Origin: Vibrio furnissii CIP 102972
GTDB taxonomy: Bacteria > Pseudomonadota > Gammaproteobacteria > Enterobacterales > Vibrionaceae
Assembly (NCBI RefSeq): GCF_000176175.1
Contig: NZ_ACZP01000019.1
Coordinates: forward strand, 18,866 to 82,865
DNA length: 64,000 nt
Reading direction: 5' to 3'
Below are positions 25,676 to 34,487 of this stretch, in pieces. The notes below the pieces were generated by a model that was not told the DNA's origin, made no database searches, and saw only the letters and a list, made by a program, of their open reading frames with translations. Made by a program: the position numbers and the translations under genes. The first letter of the stretch is position 1, and each line of letters starts with the position of its first letter.

Positions 25676-26230
25676 GTGAGCGTTTTAGCTATCTCTATTA
25701 CTACTGTTGCACTGGCCGAAATCGGGGATAAAACCCAGCTTTTGTCGTTATTACTCGCCAGTCGATACCGTAAACCGATCCCTATTATTGCTGCTATCTT
25801 TCTGGCAACGATTGCCAACCATGCTTTGGCGGCGTGGCTTGGGGTGGTCGTGGCCGATTATCTGTCGCCTGAGGTGTTGAAATGGGTGCTGGTGGTGAGC
25901 TTTTTGGCGATGGCCGCCTGGGTACTGATTCCCGATAAAATCGATGATGACGAAGAGATTTCCAATCGGGGACCGTTTGTGGCCAGCTTCATTGCCTTCT
26001 TTGTGGCGGAAATTGGCGACAAAACGCAAATTGCGACCTCCATTTTGGGCGCGCAATACGCCGATGCATTGTCGTGGGTGGTTCTGGGCACCACCATCGG
26101 TATGCTGCTGGCAAACGTGCCCGTGGTGCTGATCGGTAAATTATCGGCCGACAAAATGCCACTGGGTCTGATTCGGAAAGTGACTGCGGCGCTGTTTGCG
26201 GCATTGGCCGTGGGCGCGGCGGTGTTCTAA
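25676..26230 (+). CDS. mneA: Manganese exporter MneA (UPF0016/GDT1 family)
   Basis: Inner-membrane protein of 184 aa that exports Mn2+. It has two copies of the family motif, EIGDKT at residues 15-20 and 112-117, each in the first helix of a three-helix repeat, six helices in all, with an acidic loop (DKIDDDEE) between halves. The start is the GTG at 25676: upstream in-frame codons lie in the riboswitch. The Shine-Dalgarno is weak. A four-codon frame, ATGAGCAAGTCGTGA, overlaps this start in another frame. It corresponds to the characterised V. cholerae MneA. Confidence 0.93.
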   Translation: MSVLAISITTVALAEIGDKTQLLSLLLASRYRKPIPIIAAIFLATIANHALAAWLGVVVADYLSPEVLKWVLVVSFLAMAAWVLIPDKIDDDEEISNRGPFVASFIAFFVAEIGDKTQIATSILGAQYADALSWVVLGTTIGMLLANVPVVLIGKLSADKMPLGLIRKVTAALFAALAVGAAVF

Positions 26231-26371
26231 CCGACAAATATTCTGTGAAACAAACGATTAGCGACGGTCAGGCGCACGCAATTTCCGCTCCATAGCGTGA
26301 TATTCGCCATATTCGTGTCATACTTGTCATGCTAGTGTAAAGGGCAACCATCATCGCGAGAGGGTAGGTGT

Positions 26372-26632
26372 ATGCTGACACGTTATATGGGTATGAGCGC
26401 CAAAAGTCAGAGTTACCTGTTTACTTTGGGTCTGGCGTTAACTTTGCTTGGCATGTCGCTAACGGACATGTGGTTACCGATGGTGGCGGGGGCCATCATT
26501 ATGACGGGACTCACGGTGGAGTCGTGGATTCGTGTAGCGCACATCATTCCGTTGCATGAAGAAGTCCGTGCGATGCAAAAGCAGATTCATCGATTGCAAG
26601 CGGAAGTCCGCGCCATCGAACATCAGGAATAA
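26372..26632 (+). CDS. Small two-helix membrane protein, function unknown
   Basis: 86 aa. Two hydrophobic segments (SYLFTLGLALTLLGMSLT and WLPMVAGAIIMTGLTVESW) are followed by a charged amphipathic coiled-coil tail (PLHEEVRAMQKQIHRLQAEVRAIEHQE). Start ATG at 26372 has an AGGGTAGG-type site upstream, and the stop is followed at once by a terminator, so the gene is likely real. I do not recognise the family. It stands between mneA and tusA. Confidence 0.75.
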   Translation: MLTRYMGMSAKSQSYLFTLGLALTLLGMSLTDMWLPMVAGAIIMTGLTVESWIRVAHIIPLHEEVRAMQKQIHRLQAEVRAIEHQE

Positions 26633-26635
26633 ATC

Positions 26636-26661
26636 AAAGGCTGCCTCGGGCAGCCTTTTTT
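26636..26661. terminator. Bidirectional terminator between the 86-aa gene and tusA
   Basis: AAAGGCTGCC / GGCAGCCTTT with a 3-base loop, followed by T on the plus strand; the convergent tusA gene ends 6 bp further on. Confidence 0.88.
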
Positions 26662-26666
26662 GTCTG

Positions 26667-26915
26667 CTAGTCCAGCCCTTTCTTAATCAGGTACTGGTAC
26701 GGCAGTTCGTCGGTTTTCGCACCGAGCAACTGATGATCCATAAATCGGCAGAAGCTTGGAATGTCACGCGTGGTCGAGGGATCGTCGGCCTTAATCAACA
26801 GGACGTCACCGTCGTTCATGGTACGAATTGTCTTCCTGACCATCATCACTGGCTCTGGGCAGCGTAATCCTTCCGCTTCTAACACCAATGTGGCTAATTC
26901 AGGATTAAAAGTCAT
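26667..26915 (-). CDS. tusA: Sulfurtransferase TusA (SirA family)
   Basis: Accepts persulfide sulfur from IscS and passes it to TusBCD for 2-thiouridine formation in tRNA. It has 82 aa from MTFNPELATLVLEAEGLRCPEP; the catalytic cysteine is C19 in the CPxP motif (CPEPVMMVRKTIR). The ATG at 26915 has TTAGG upstream; a TTG two codons earlier is less likely. The C-terminal DIPSFCRFMDHQLLG is typical. Confidence 0.97.
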   Translation of the reverse strand: MTFNPELATLVLEAEGLRCPEPVMMVRKTIRTMNDGDVLLIKADDPSTTRDIPSFCRFMDHQLLGAKTDELPYQYLIKKGLD

Positions 26916-27052
26916 GGTCAAACCTAATGGATGTCACAAATCAGGTCTAGATAATACTGGCGAAGAAAAAATATTCAATAAGCGCTTGGCAAAGTGATCT
27001 TTTTGTTTTAATTTAGTTAACAAGTTGGTAACAAATAACGAGGGAGTGCAAT

Positions 27053-27238
27053 ATGTTGACAGCACTAGACAGACTGACCATCTACTCGGTTCTGTGTTTT
27101 ATTTCCTTTTGCGCCCTTGTGATGCGAACGCCAACCGAAACCTCATTGATGCCGCTACTCGGCGTGAGTGCTTCGCTATTTGGGATTTGGCTCGAGATGC
27201 ATCGCTGGCAAGGTGCATCTGGTGAGCAAGAACACTAA
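27053..27238 (+). CDS. Small membrane protein of 61 aa, function unknown
   Basis: MLTALDRLTIYSVLCFISF has one clear membrane segment (YSVLCFISFCALVM) and a second (SLMPLLGVSASLFGIWLEM), with a short charged tail. A GAGGGAG ribosome-binding site is 7 bp upstream of the ATG and a terminator follows at 27299. No family recognised. Confidence 0.65.
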   Translation: MLTALDRLTIYSVLCFISFCALVMRTPTETSLMPLLGVSASLFGIWLEMHRWQGASGEQEH

Positions 27239-27298
27239 CACACACTTGTCAAACTACGCTCAATTACATTCCGACACTATCCCCATTTTTCTTGGGCT

Positions 27299-27325
27299 TC
27301 CCCGCTGAAAGGCGGGATTTTTTTT
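27299..27325 (+). terminator. Terminator after the 61-aa gene
   Basis: CCCGC pairs with GCGGG around a small loop, followed by A and eight T residues. The minus strand lacks a U-tract, so it serves the rightward gene. Confidence 0.8.
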
Positions 27326-27342
27326 GCCTGCGATTCGGCGTT

Positions 27343-28839
27343 TTAACCAAGGGACAGTTCATCGCCCGGCCTCGAGACGTCGTCATAGATAATGCGGTTA
27401 CGGCCGCTGCGTTTGGCCTCATATAAGCGCGCATCGGCAAGGGCGATGGCATCAGCATCGGCGCAGGAGGCGAGCCCTGCACTGAACGTCACTTGGTGCG
27501 GGCCTTGATGCCACTGGTATTGCGCGATGCTCAGGCGCAGTTGCTCCAACATCTCCAGCGCTTGCGATGGGGTCACGCGCACAAACACAATGACGAACTC
27601 TTCGCCGCCGTAGCGATAAATGCGCGTACTTTGCGGGGGGAGTTGTGCCTCGGCAATCGCGGCAAATGTTTTGAGTACGGTGTCGCCGGTCTGATGGCCA
27701 TAGGTATCATTGATGGACTTGAAATAATCGATGTCCAACATCGCCACGAGCGTTGCCCCATCCTCGATGAGCGATGGCAGGTCGTTGTCCAGCGCGCGTC
27801 GATTGTTCAGGCCGGTTAAGCCGTCGATCAAACTCTCTTTCCTCAACGTGTTGCGTCGCTCAGAAAGCAAGTGAATGGCGTCGGCGATATTCAGATTGCC
27901 GGGCACCGGCGTAGCTTTCATTAAGCCGGTCACGAGATGCTTTTCGACCTGCTGGATTCTTCTTCTCATATACAGCCAGCACAGGGTGTTGATTGTCAGT
28001 GAGAAGGTCAGAAAATAGACAATGCTTTTGCTCTCATGAAACACAAAGCGGTTTAAGCTGCGTTTGGGCACTTCGTAGATCACATACCATTCCGGATTGG
28101 AGAGGTTGGAATAGTAATAAAAGGCGCAATGGCCCTCATGAATGCCGGAATAGGCCGTGAGATCCGCGGCGGTGAGCGATGCGGCTGGGGGAATGCCCGC
28201 AATCAAGGTGCCTTCGGTGTCACTCAAGGACAAGCGTCCGCTGGAGGGGCCTTGAATGGTCTGAAAAAAGTGGGTGATCAAGGATGGGCGAATCGATAAC
28301 GCAATCATGCCTTTGGGTTTTAAGGCCTGAGAATAAATCGGCAAAGAGACGTGAATGGCATGACCGCCTACGTCACTCGCGCGCGTGGAAAAGCTAAACT
28401 GCGCAGGCGAGCCATACGAGATGACCTTTTTAAACCACGGCTGCTGCTGAGGCGCGTCATTGTGCGGGGCGGCGGCGTTGGGTAACGCTGCCGTCATGAA
28501 GGTTTGCCCCTGTAGATCGCTAACCGTGATCGATTCGACATACGGTAATAAATGCAATGCATCTTGCATTTTCGCGTGGTGATGGCTGTTTGGGTCGGGG
28601 ATCAACGTCTCGCGCAATTGGGTGGTGATCAGCACTTGATTGAGATTTTTTTCGTAGATCGACAGTTTGCGCGCGGTGGTTCGGCTCAAGTCGAGGACGA
28701 AATCGAGATTCAAGTTGTGGTAAGAATCGACAATCACTGCACGCTGAATCCAATAGGCACTGATGCCGCCGATAATGAGTATTGAGGTCATCAACCCAAA
28801 GAGTTTGTTCACCTTAGTGGAAATGCTTAAGTGTTTCAT
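27343..28839 (-). CDS. Membrane diguanylate cyclase with sensory periplasmic domain (second of a pair)
   Basis: 498 aa. An N-terminal helix (near 14-34), a periplasmic Cache-like sensory domain (about 35-275), a second helix (SIVYFLTFSLTINTLCWLY) and a C-terminal GGDEF domain with SLIDGLTGLNNRRALD and the active-site YGGEEF. GGEEF is a competent cyclase motif, so it should make cyclic di-GMP. No RxxD inhibitory site precedes the motif (PQST at that place), so product feedback is not expected. Its ATG overlaps the stop of the upstream cyclase gene (ATGA). The ligand is unknown. Confidence 0.9.
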   Translation of the reverse strand: MKHLSISTKVNKLFGLMTSILIIGGISAYWIQRAVIVDSYHNLNLDFVLDLSRTTARKLSIYEKNLNQVLITTQLRETLIPDPNSHHHAKMQDALHLLPYVESITVSDLQGQTFMTAALPNAAAPHNDAPQQQPWFKKVISYGSPAQFSFSTRASDVGGHAIHVSLPIYSQALKPKGMIALSIRPSLITHFFQTIQGPSSGRLSLSDTEGTLIAGIPPAASLTAADLTAYSGIHEGHCAFYYYSNLSNPEWYVIYEVPKRSLNRFVFHESKSIVYFLTFSLTINTLCWLYMRRRIQQVEKHLVTGLMKATPVPGNLNIADAIHLLSERRNTLRKESLIDGLTGLNNRRALDNDLPSLIEDGATLVAMLDIDYFKSINDTYGHQTGDTVLKTFAAIAEAQLPPQSTRIYRYGGEEFVIVFVRVTPSQALEMLEQLRLSIAQYQWHQGPHQVTFSAGLASCADADAIALADARLYEAKRSGRNRIIYDDVSRPGDELSLG

Positions 28840-30296
28840 GATTGCGCGCTCGGGGTTATCGCCGACCCGTTAATGTTGTTTTTGCCGGACTGTTTCGCGT
28901 GATAGAGCAATTGGTCCACCGCCGAGAGAAATTCGGGGAGTGTTTCGCCATCCCATGATTTGAGGCCGGCGCTAAACGTAATGCTGGGCATGCCTTCACG
29001 CCATGCACGTGAGGCAAATGAGTGGCGGAAATTGTCCAACAAAGCGTGCGCGCGTGCGGCGCTGATGCCTCTGAACAGAATGGCGAACTCCTCTCCACCA
29101 TAGCGATAACTGCGCACCTGAATGTGATCAAAATAGCTTTTGGCCATGGCGGCAAACGCACGTAAAACGTCATCGCCGCACTGGTGGCCAAAGGTGTCGT
29201 TGATGCGTTTGAAGTTATCAATATCGATCAGCGCCAGCAACGTCCCCCCTTCATCAGACAGGGCGCTGGCGAGGTCTTTGTCAAAGGCGCGGCGATTGAG
29301 GGCGCCAGTCAGTTCATCGAGCAACACACGGCTGGCCATCAGATCTGCGGCTTTATGGCTGTCATTGATGGTGGTGTCGACGAATTTATCAATCGATTGA
29401 TTGTTGTCGTTGAGTTTTCGAATCACGTGGAAATAAAACAGCTTTAATTCTTCACACAGACTCCACCAAAAAAAACACAGCAGCGAAAGAGTGATCCCGA
29501 CGACCACAAACAGAATGAGGCTCTCTTTGAACAGTGAACTGGTGAGTACGTCACCGTCCACGGCCATGATGATCGTCCAGTTGAGGTGATTTAATCGACT
29601 GTAATAGATTTTTTTGTGCTGTTGGTGATCAAAATACGCGCCGTCCTCACCGAGTTGGGTTTGGCTTAAGTCGAACAGGGCATTTTTGCTGCCCCAAACC
29701 ACGGCACCGGCGTTATCGACGACATACACATTGGTGGGTATGGTTTCTTGCATTTTGTCGAACAAGACATTCAGCCGCGCGGGCACGATATCAATCCCGA
29801 TCACCGCGTAATGGGATGGCTCGTTAAAGATCACTTTGGAGAGCGTGGCGATACGTTCTTGAGAAAATTTATCCACGTAGAGATTGGTGTATTTAATCTG
29901 CTGATGATTTTCTGTGGGATCAATAAACCAAGGCCTGGACGCATGAGCATATATTTTATTGCGATTGATGATGGGTGCGTTGCCAAGCATTTTTTCTTTA
30001 TCACTAATATATATCGCTGACGCCATGGGAATTAAATCCAAATAAAACAACAGCAATTCATTTAAATGAATGGCATTGTCTGTTGGGCCATATTTTGATT
30101 CCAATAAATGAATCATGACCTCAAGTTTCATTTCAATGTTAGAAAAAACATGTTCAACTTCAACTTTATAATCATTCAGCATTCGATGGGAAATATCATC
30201 ATAAATACGTTGTTGATGATGCCATTGAAATAAGCTGGACGTCACACCAACCGTCACGGTCAGGACAAGTAGACTTAGAAAAAATCTGCTCTTCAT
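28836..30296 (-). CDS. Membrane diguanylate cyclase with sensory periplasmic domain (first of a pair)
   Basis: 486 aa. Helix 1 (FFLSLLVLTVTVGVTSSLF), a periplasmic Cache-like domain with DLIPMASAIYISDKEKML and a WTIIMAVDGD segment, helix 2 (LILFVVVGITLSLLCFFWW) and a GGDEF domain (LLDELTGALNRRAFDK, DIDNFKRINDTFGHQCGDD, RYGGEEFAILF). The RxxD inhibitory site is absent (HIQV). The cyclase domain is clearly related to that of the next gene, while the sensory domains have diverged, which suggests an old tandem duplication. The 5' end is more AT-rich than its surroundings. Confidence 0.9.
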   Translation of the reverse strand: MKSRFFLSLLVLTVTVGVTSSLFQWHHQQRIYDDISHRMLNDYKVEVEHVFSNIEMKLEVMIHLLESKYGPTDNAIHLNELLLFYLDLIPMASAIYISDKEKMLGNAPIINRNKIYAHASRPWFIDPTENHQQIKYTNLYVDKFSQERIATLSKVIFNEPSHYAVIGIDIVPARLNVLFDKMQETIPTNVYVVDNAGAVVWGSKNALFDLSQTQLGEDGAYFDHQQHKKIYYSRLNHLNWTIIMAVDGDVLTSSLFKESLILFVVVGITLSLLCFFWWSLCEELKLFYFHVIRKLNDNNQSIDKFVDTTINDSHKAADLMASRVLLDELTGALNRRAFDKDLASALSDEGGTLLALIDIDNFKRINDTFGHQCGDDVLRAFAAMAKSYFDHIQVRSYRYGGEEFAILFRGISAARAHALLDNFRHSFASRAWREGMPSITFSAGLKSWDGETLPEFLSAVDQLLYHAKQSGKNNINGSAITPSAQS

Positions 30297-30327
30297 TTAG
30301 GTCGTTAATATGTTTTTAAGCGTCGAT

Positions 30328-30361
30328 AAAAACCACGCATGATATTTAGTTTCATGTGTGG
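30328..30361 (-). terminator. Terminator or attenuator in the leader of the cyclase pair
   Basis: On the minus strand CCACACATGA pairs with TCATGCGTGG (one G-U pair, 9-base loop) and is followed by UUUUUAUC. It lies only 32 bp upstream of the first cyclase gene and downstream of a possible -10 box TATATT (30395-30400), so it may stop transcription inside the leader. Confidence 0.6.
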
Positions 30362-30801
30362 CGTACTCTTTTTCGAGTGGAGAAAAAGGCGGCGAATATA
30401 AACGAATTTTGGTGATTTTAGAAACATTATCGATCGATATTCGCTATTTTTTGCGTGATATTAATAACTCCTATTGATCATATGGGGGCATGTAATTTGA
30501 TTATGAAACGCACAGCATTCGATGTGGTGATTGATGGCGTTTTCATCATTTTTAGACAAGATATTGCGCATGATGATCCGTATTTGTCGCTGGTTAAAAC
30601 GGCTACTCATGTGACGGTTTTACACGGTGTACTTGATGATTGAGCGCTGATTCACGTCATCTGTAGAGGATTGTGCGCGTTATCGTTTGCGTAGCGAAAA
30701 ATACATGTCGCAGGGCGATGAGACTGAAGCCGCTTTTTACCCAACGTAAGGTTGCGTGGTTTTTTCTACGCGATTGGTTACACTCGAGTCAATCGAACTT
30801 G
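30362..30801. other. AT-rich intergenic region between the cyclase pair and the LysR gene
   Basis: No convincing gene. A short dyad TACAC-G-GTGTA (30621-30631) lies about 170 bp upstream of the LysR start and might be a regulator site. A small minus-strand hairpin CUUUUUC / GAAAAAG sits at about 30368-30388, just before the attenuator-like hairpin. A 62-codon plus-strand frame at 30455-30643 has no good ribosome-binding site. Confidence 0.35.
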
Positions 30802-31773
30802 ATGCTGGAAAAGAGTGTGGAATTAGAAGACATCTACCGTCGCGATCTCAATTTGCTGGTGGCGCTGCGCGTGTTGGTTGAAGAGTGCAGTGTCAGCAAA
30901 GCGGCGGAGCGACTGAACCTCAGCCAATCGGCGATGAGTCGTGTGCTTGGCCGTCTGCGTGAGCTGCTGGGCGATCCGCTGTTTACTCGTCAAGGACAGC
31001 ACCTGATCCCGACGGAAAAGGCGTTGGCGTTTAATCGTGAACTTGGTGAGCCGCTGGAAAGCCTGCGTCAGTTGTTGTCACCGACGGAGTTTAATCCGAC
31101 ATCCTGCGATCAAACCTTTACCATTGCCACCACCGATTATGCGATGCAGACCATTTTGCCGTTTGCGTTGCCGCGTATCTATCAGGAAGCGCCCAATGTG
31201 GCATTTGAGTTTCTGCCGCTGCAACACGAGCGCTTGGTGGATCAGCTGACTTACGATGGTGCCGATCTGGCGATTTGTCGTTTGATTCGTTCGGTCGAAC
31301 CACTGCAAAGTGAAGTGTTGGGGCGTGTCGGGGTGTTGTGCTTGCTTTCGCGTCATCATCCGTTGGCACAGCAGTCGATGACCTTGCAAGATTACCTCGA
31401 TTTTCCCCATGCGATGATTGCCATCAGTGATGGGGTGAAAGCGCTGCTTGATCAGGCGTTGGAAGGATTGCCCCCGCGGCGTATGGTGCTCAGGGCGTAT
31501 CACTTGGAAGCGGCGCTGGCGATTATCGACACCATGCCGCTGATCATCACGGTACCGGCAGACTTGGCATATCTGGTTGCGGAACGCTATGACTTGGTGG
31601 TGAAGCCGCTGCCGTTTTCCTTTACGCCGTTTGATTATTCGATGATTTGGCACCCGCGCTGTGAGCATTCGCCCGCGCAGGAATGGCTGCGTAGTATGGT
31701 GAAGGAAGAGTGCAGTAAATTGATTGCCAAGCGGGTTGAAGACATGGGCTTGGACGAATCAAGGCCCGATTAG
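30802..31773 (+). CDS. LysR-family transcriptional regulator
   Basis: 323 aa from the ATG at 30802; further upstream in-frame codons add a basic stretch with no homology to the family. The N-terminal winged helix (RDLNLLVALRVLVEECSVSKAAERLNLSQSAMSRVLGRLRELLGD, about residues 10-55, read in parts) is typical. The rest is a substrate-binding fold of the NodD/LeuO-like subgroup (TFTIATTDYAMQTILPFALPRI). Effector unknown. It is convergent with the AcuI-type reductase gene. A hairpin CAAGGCCC / GGGCCTTG covers its last codons. Confidence 0.88.
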   Translation: MLEKSVELEDIYRRDLNLLVALRVLVEECSVSKAAERLNLSQSAMSRVLGRLRELLGDPLFTRQGQHLIPTEKALAFNRELGEPLESLRQLLSPTEFNPTSCDQTFTIATTDYAMQTILPFALPRIYQEAPNVAFEFLPLQHERLVDQLTYDGADLAICRLIRSVEPLQSEVLGRVGVLCLLSRHHPLAQQSMTLQDYLDFPHAMIAISDGVKALLDQALEGLPPRRMVLRAYHLEAALAIIDTMPLIITVPADLAYLVAERYDLVVKPLPFSFTPFDYSMIWHPRCEHSPAQEWLRSMVKEECSKLIAKRVEDMGLDESRPD

Positions 31774-31807
31774 GGCCTTGAGATAGAGAATGTCGCGAGC
31801 GCGCAGA

Positions 31808-32788
31808 TTACAGCTTAATCACCACGCGACCGGTCACTTGACCCTTGGTGATGTCTTCCGCGTATTGCGGTGCTTGCGCTAGGTTAATTTCAGTGCAGGC
31901 TTGCTCGAAGTAACTTGCAGGCAGCAGCTCAACCAATTTTTCCCAAGCGGCGATGCGTTTTTCGCGTGGGCAGTTCACGGAGTCAACCCCTTGCAGGCGA
32001 ACGTTGCGCAGGATAAATGGCATCACCGTGGTGGGCAGATCAAAGCCACCCGCCAGGCCACATGCGGCCACGGCGCTGTTGTAGTCCATCTGCGCCAGCA
32101 CTTTCGCCAGCACTTTGCTGCCGACGGTATCGACGGCGCCTGCCCACACTTGTTTTTCCAGCGGGCGTGCTGGCTCTTCAAATTCACTGCGGTCGATGAT
32201 GCGAGCTGCGCCCAGTTTTTGCAGCAGCGGACCGTTTTGTGCCACGCGACCAGTCACTGCAGCCACTTGATATCCCAATGAGGCCAGCAGGGTGACGGCA
32301 ACCGAACCCACGCCACCACTGGCGCCAGTCACCAACACTTCGCCATCTTGAGGTTGAATGCCCGCATCAAGCAGGGCTTGGACACACAACATCGCGGTGA
32401 GGCCTGCGGTGCCGATCATCATCGCTTGTTTACCATCAAAGCCTTGTGGCAGAGGCACCAGCCAGTCGCCTTTCAGGCTCGCTTTTTGCGCCATGCCACC
32501 CCAATGGTTTTCACCCACGCCCCAGCCGGTGAGGACCACATTGTCGCCCGCCTGATAGCGTGCATCTTGTGAGCGGATCACTTTGCCTGCCAGATCGATA
32601 CCCGGCACCATCGGAAACTGACGAATGATTTTGCCTTTGCCTGTGATGGCCAACCCATCTTTGTAGTTCAGAGACGAGTAGTCGACAGCGATCAGCACGT
32701 CACCTTCCGGCAATTGCGCTTCATCAATCTGCTCAATACTGGCCAGCGTACGTTTATCTTCTTGATTCAAAATCAGAGCTTGAAACAT
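31808..32788 (-). CDS. acuI: Acrylyl-CoA reductase AcuI / YhdH-type zinc-free alcohol dehydrogenase homologue
   Basis: NADPH-dependent reductase of the MDR superfamily that reduces acryloyl-CoA to propionyl-CoA and protects from toxic acrylate. It has 326 aa from MFQALILNQEDKRTLASIEQ with a GGAG site upstream. SLNYKDGLAITGKGKIIR is the AcuI/YhdH signature and the cofactor loop is VTGASGGVGSVAVTLLASLG. No zinc ligands are seen. Exact substrate is inferred from the family. It is monocistronic, upstream of the ilv operon's end. Confidence 0.88.
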   Translation of the reverse strand: MFQALILNQEDKRTLASIEQIDEAQLPEGDVLIAVDYSSLNYKDGLAITGKGKIIRQFPMVPGIDLAGKVIRSQDARYQAGDNVVLTGWGVGENHWGGMAQKASLKGDWLVPLPQGFDGKQAMMIGTAGLTAMLCVQALLDAGIQPQDGEVLVTGASGGVGSVAVTLLASLGYQVAAVTGRVAQNGPLLQKLGAARIIDRSEFEEPARPLEKQVWAGAVDTVGSKVLAKVLAQMDYNSAVAACGLAGGFDLPTTVMPFILRNVRLQGVDSVNCPREKRIAAWEKLVELLPASYFEQACTEINLAQAPQYAEDITKGQVTGRVVIKL

Positions 32789-32913
32789 GGGGGTCTCCAC
32801 ACATGGTAAACATTGACTGTAGTCTAAATCTGATAGGTCTATGAAATAAATGAAACTTTAGCATGATATCTATGCGCAAAAAGCATAGTCAAAGTAAGGA
32901 TATGGCGAAGAGA

Positions 32914-32944
32914 GAAAAAACAAGCCACCGCAGTGGGTGGCTTG
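32914..32944 (-). terminator. Terminator of the ilv operon
   Basis: Perfect 9-bp stem CAAGCCACC / GGTGGCTTG with a 6-base loop, followed on the minus strand by six U residues; it starts 4 bp after the ilvA stop. Confidence 0.9.
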
Positions 32945-32948
32945 AGTC

Positions 32949-34481
32949 TTATTTAGCGAGGAAGAAACGATAGGCTGGGTTGTCGGTTTCATCTTTCGAT
33001 TGATAGCCCAGTTCCACCACGTGCGCTGAGAAGCGCGCCAGATCGTCGTCACTGAGTTCAAAACCACATAACACGCGGCCGTAATCGGCGCCATGGTTGC
33101 GGTAGTTGAACAGGCTGATATTCCAGTGAGTCCCCAACGTGCTGAGGAACTTAAGTAGCGCGCCCGGGTATTCCGGAAATTCAAAGCTGTACAAACGCTC
33201 TCGAAGGGGTTTGGACGGACGTCCGCCAATCATGTAACGAATGTGCAGTTTGGCCATTTCATCATCGGACAGATCCTGCACCGGATAACCGGACTGACGC
33301 AGTTCGTGAATGATGGTTTTCAGCTCTTCCTGACCGCCCATCAGCCGCACACCAACAAAGATGTTGGCGAGTTGGTCATCACTGTAGCGGTAGTTGAACT
33401 CGGTGACCGCACGGCCGCCGATGATTTGGCAAAATTCAAAGAACGCGCCTTTGCGCTCAGGAATGGTCACCGCCAGCAGGCCTTCCCGTTTTTCACCCAG
33501 TTCGCAACGTTCGGACACGTAACGCAACCCGTGGAAATTGGTGTTGGCGCCGGACAGCACAGTCGCCAGTTGCTGGTCTTGCAGCCCATGTTGCTCGGCA
33601 AATTTCTTCAGGCCCGCCAGTGCCAGCGCGCCAGACGGTTCGGCAATCGCACGTGTATCTTCAAAGATGTCTTTGACTGCTGCGCAAATCTCATCGCTGG
33701 ACACGGTAATGTGGCCATCGAGGTATTTCTGGCACAGACGAAACGTTTCATCACCGATGCGTTTGACTGCCACGCCGTCGGCAAACATGCTGACTTGATC
33801 GAGCACCACCGGTTCACCGGCATCGAGCGCAGCTTTGAGGCAGGCTGAATCTTCCGGCTCGACCGCAATCACTTTGATTTCCGGCATCAGCTGTTTGACC
33901 AGCACCGCGACACCCGCCGCGAGGCCGCCACCGCCAACCGGTACAAAGATATAATCGAGATGGCCGTTTTGCTGCAGCATTTCCATGCCGATGGTGCCCT
34001 GACCGGCAATCACCAACGGGTGATCGAACGGCGGCACAAAGGTATAGCCAAATTCTTCAGACAAACGTTCCGCTTCGGCTTTGGCTTCATCGAAGTTGCT
34101 GCCAAACAGCACCACGTTGCCGCCAAATCCGCGTACCGCCTCGACTTTAATGTCCGGCGTGGTGCGCGGCATGACGATGGTGGTTCGAATGCCGAGTTTG
34201 GTGCCCGACAGCGCCATGCCTTGCGCGTGGTTGCCTGCCGATGCGGCGATCACGCCCGCATTTTTCTGCTCTTCCGTCAGGCTGGCCACCATGTTGTAGG
34301 CGCCGCGTAGTTTGAATGAATGCACCGGCTGGCGGTCTTCCCGTTTGAGTTGCACCTGATTGCCAATGCGCGCCGACAGACGCGGCATGGCTTGCAGGGG
34401 GGTCACGTTCGCGACTTCATACACTGGCGCGCGCAGGATCTGGCGCAGGTAATCTGCGCCAGTTTGTTGAGTGAGCGTCAT
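32949..34481 (-). CDS. ilvA: Biosynthetic threonine deaminase
   Basis: PLP enzyme converting threonine to 2-ketobutyrate, the first step to isoleucine, inhibited by isoleucine. It has 510 aa. The Schiff-base lysine is in HSFKLRGAYN (about residue 58), the phosphate-binding loop is VGGGGLAAGVA, and two C-terminal ACT-like regulatory domains (from about 330) mark the biosynthetic, feedback-regulated form. It is the last gene of ilvGMEDA, 6 bp after ilvD. Confidence 0.98.
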   Translation of the reverse strand: MTLTQQTGADYLRQILRAPVYEVANVTPLQAMPRLSARIGNQVQLKREDRQPVHSFKLRGAYNMVASLTEEQKNAGVIAASAGNHAQGMALSGTKLGIRTTIVMPRTTPDIKVEAVRGFGGNVVLFGSNFDEAKAEAERLSEEFGYTFVPPFDHPLVIAGQGTIGMEMLQQNGHLDYIFVPVGGGGLAAGVAVLVKQLMPEIKVIAVEPEDSACLKAALDAGEPVVLDQVSMFADGVAVKRIGDETFRLCQKYLDGHITVSSDEICAAVKDIFEDTRAIAEPSGALALAGLKKFAEQHGLQDQQLATVLSGANTNFHGLRYVSERCELGEKREGLLAVTIPERKGAFFEFCQIIGGRAVTEFNYRYSDDQLANIFVGVRLMGGQEELKTIIHELRQSGYPVQDLSDDEMAKLHIRYMIGGRPSKPLRERLYSFEFPEYPGALLKFLSTLGTHWNISLFNYRNHGADYGRVLCGFELSDDDLARFSAHVVELGYQSKDETDNPAYRFFLAK

Positions 34482-34487
34482 AGATGA

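Noticed and set aside
30455..30643. 62-codon plus-strand frame in the AT-rich gap
   Set aside because: Starts with GTG, no ribosome-binding site, composition unlike neighbouring genes and no family resemblance.
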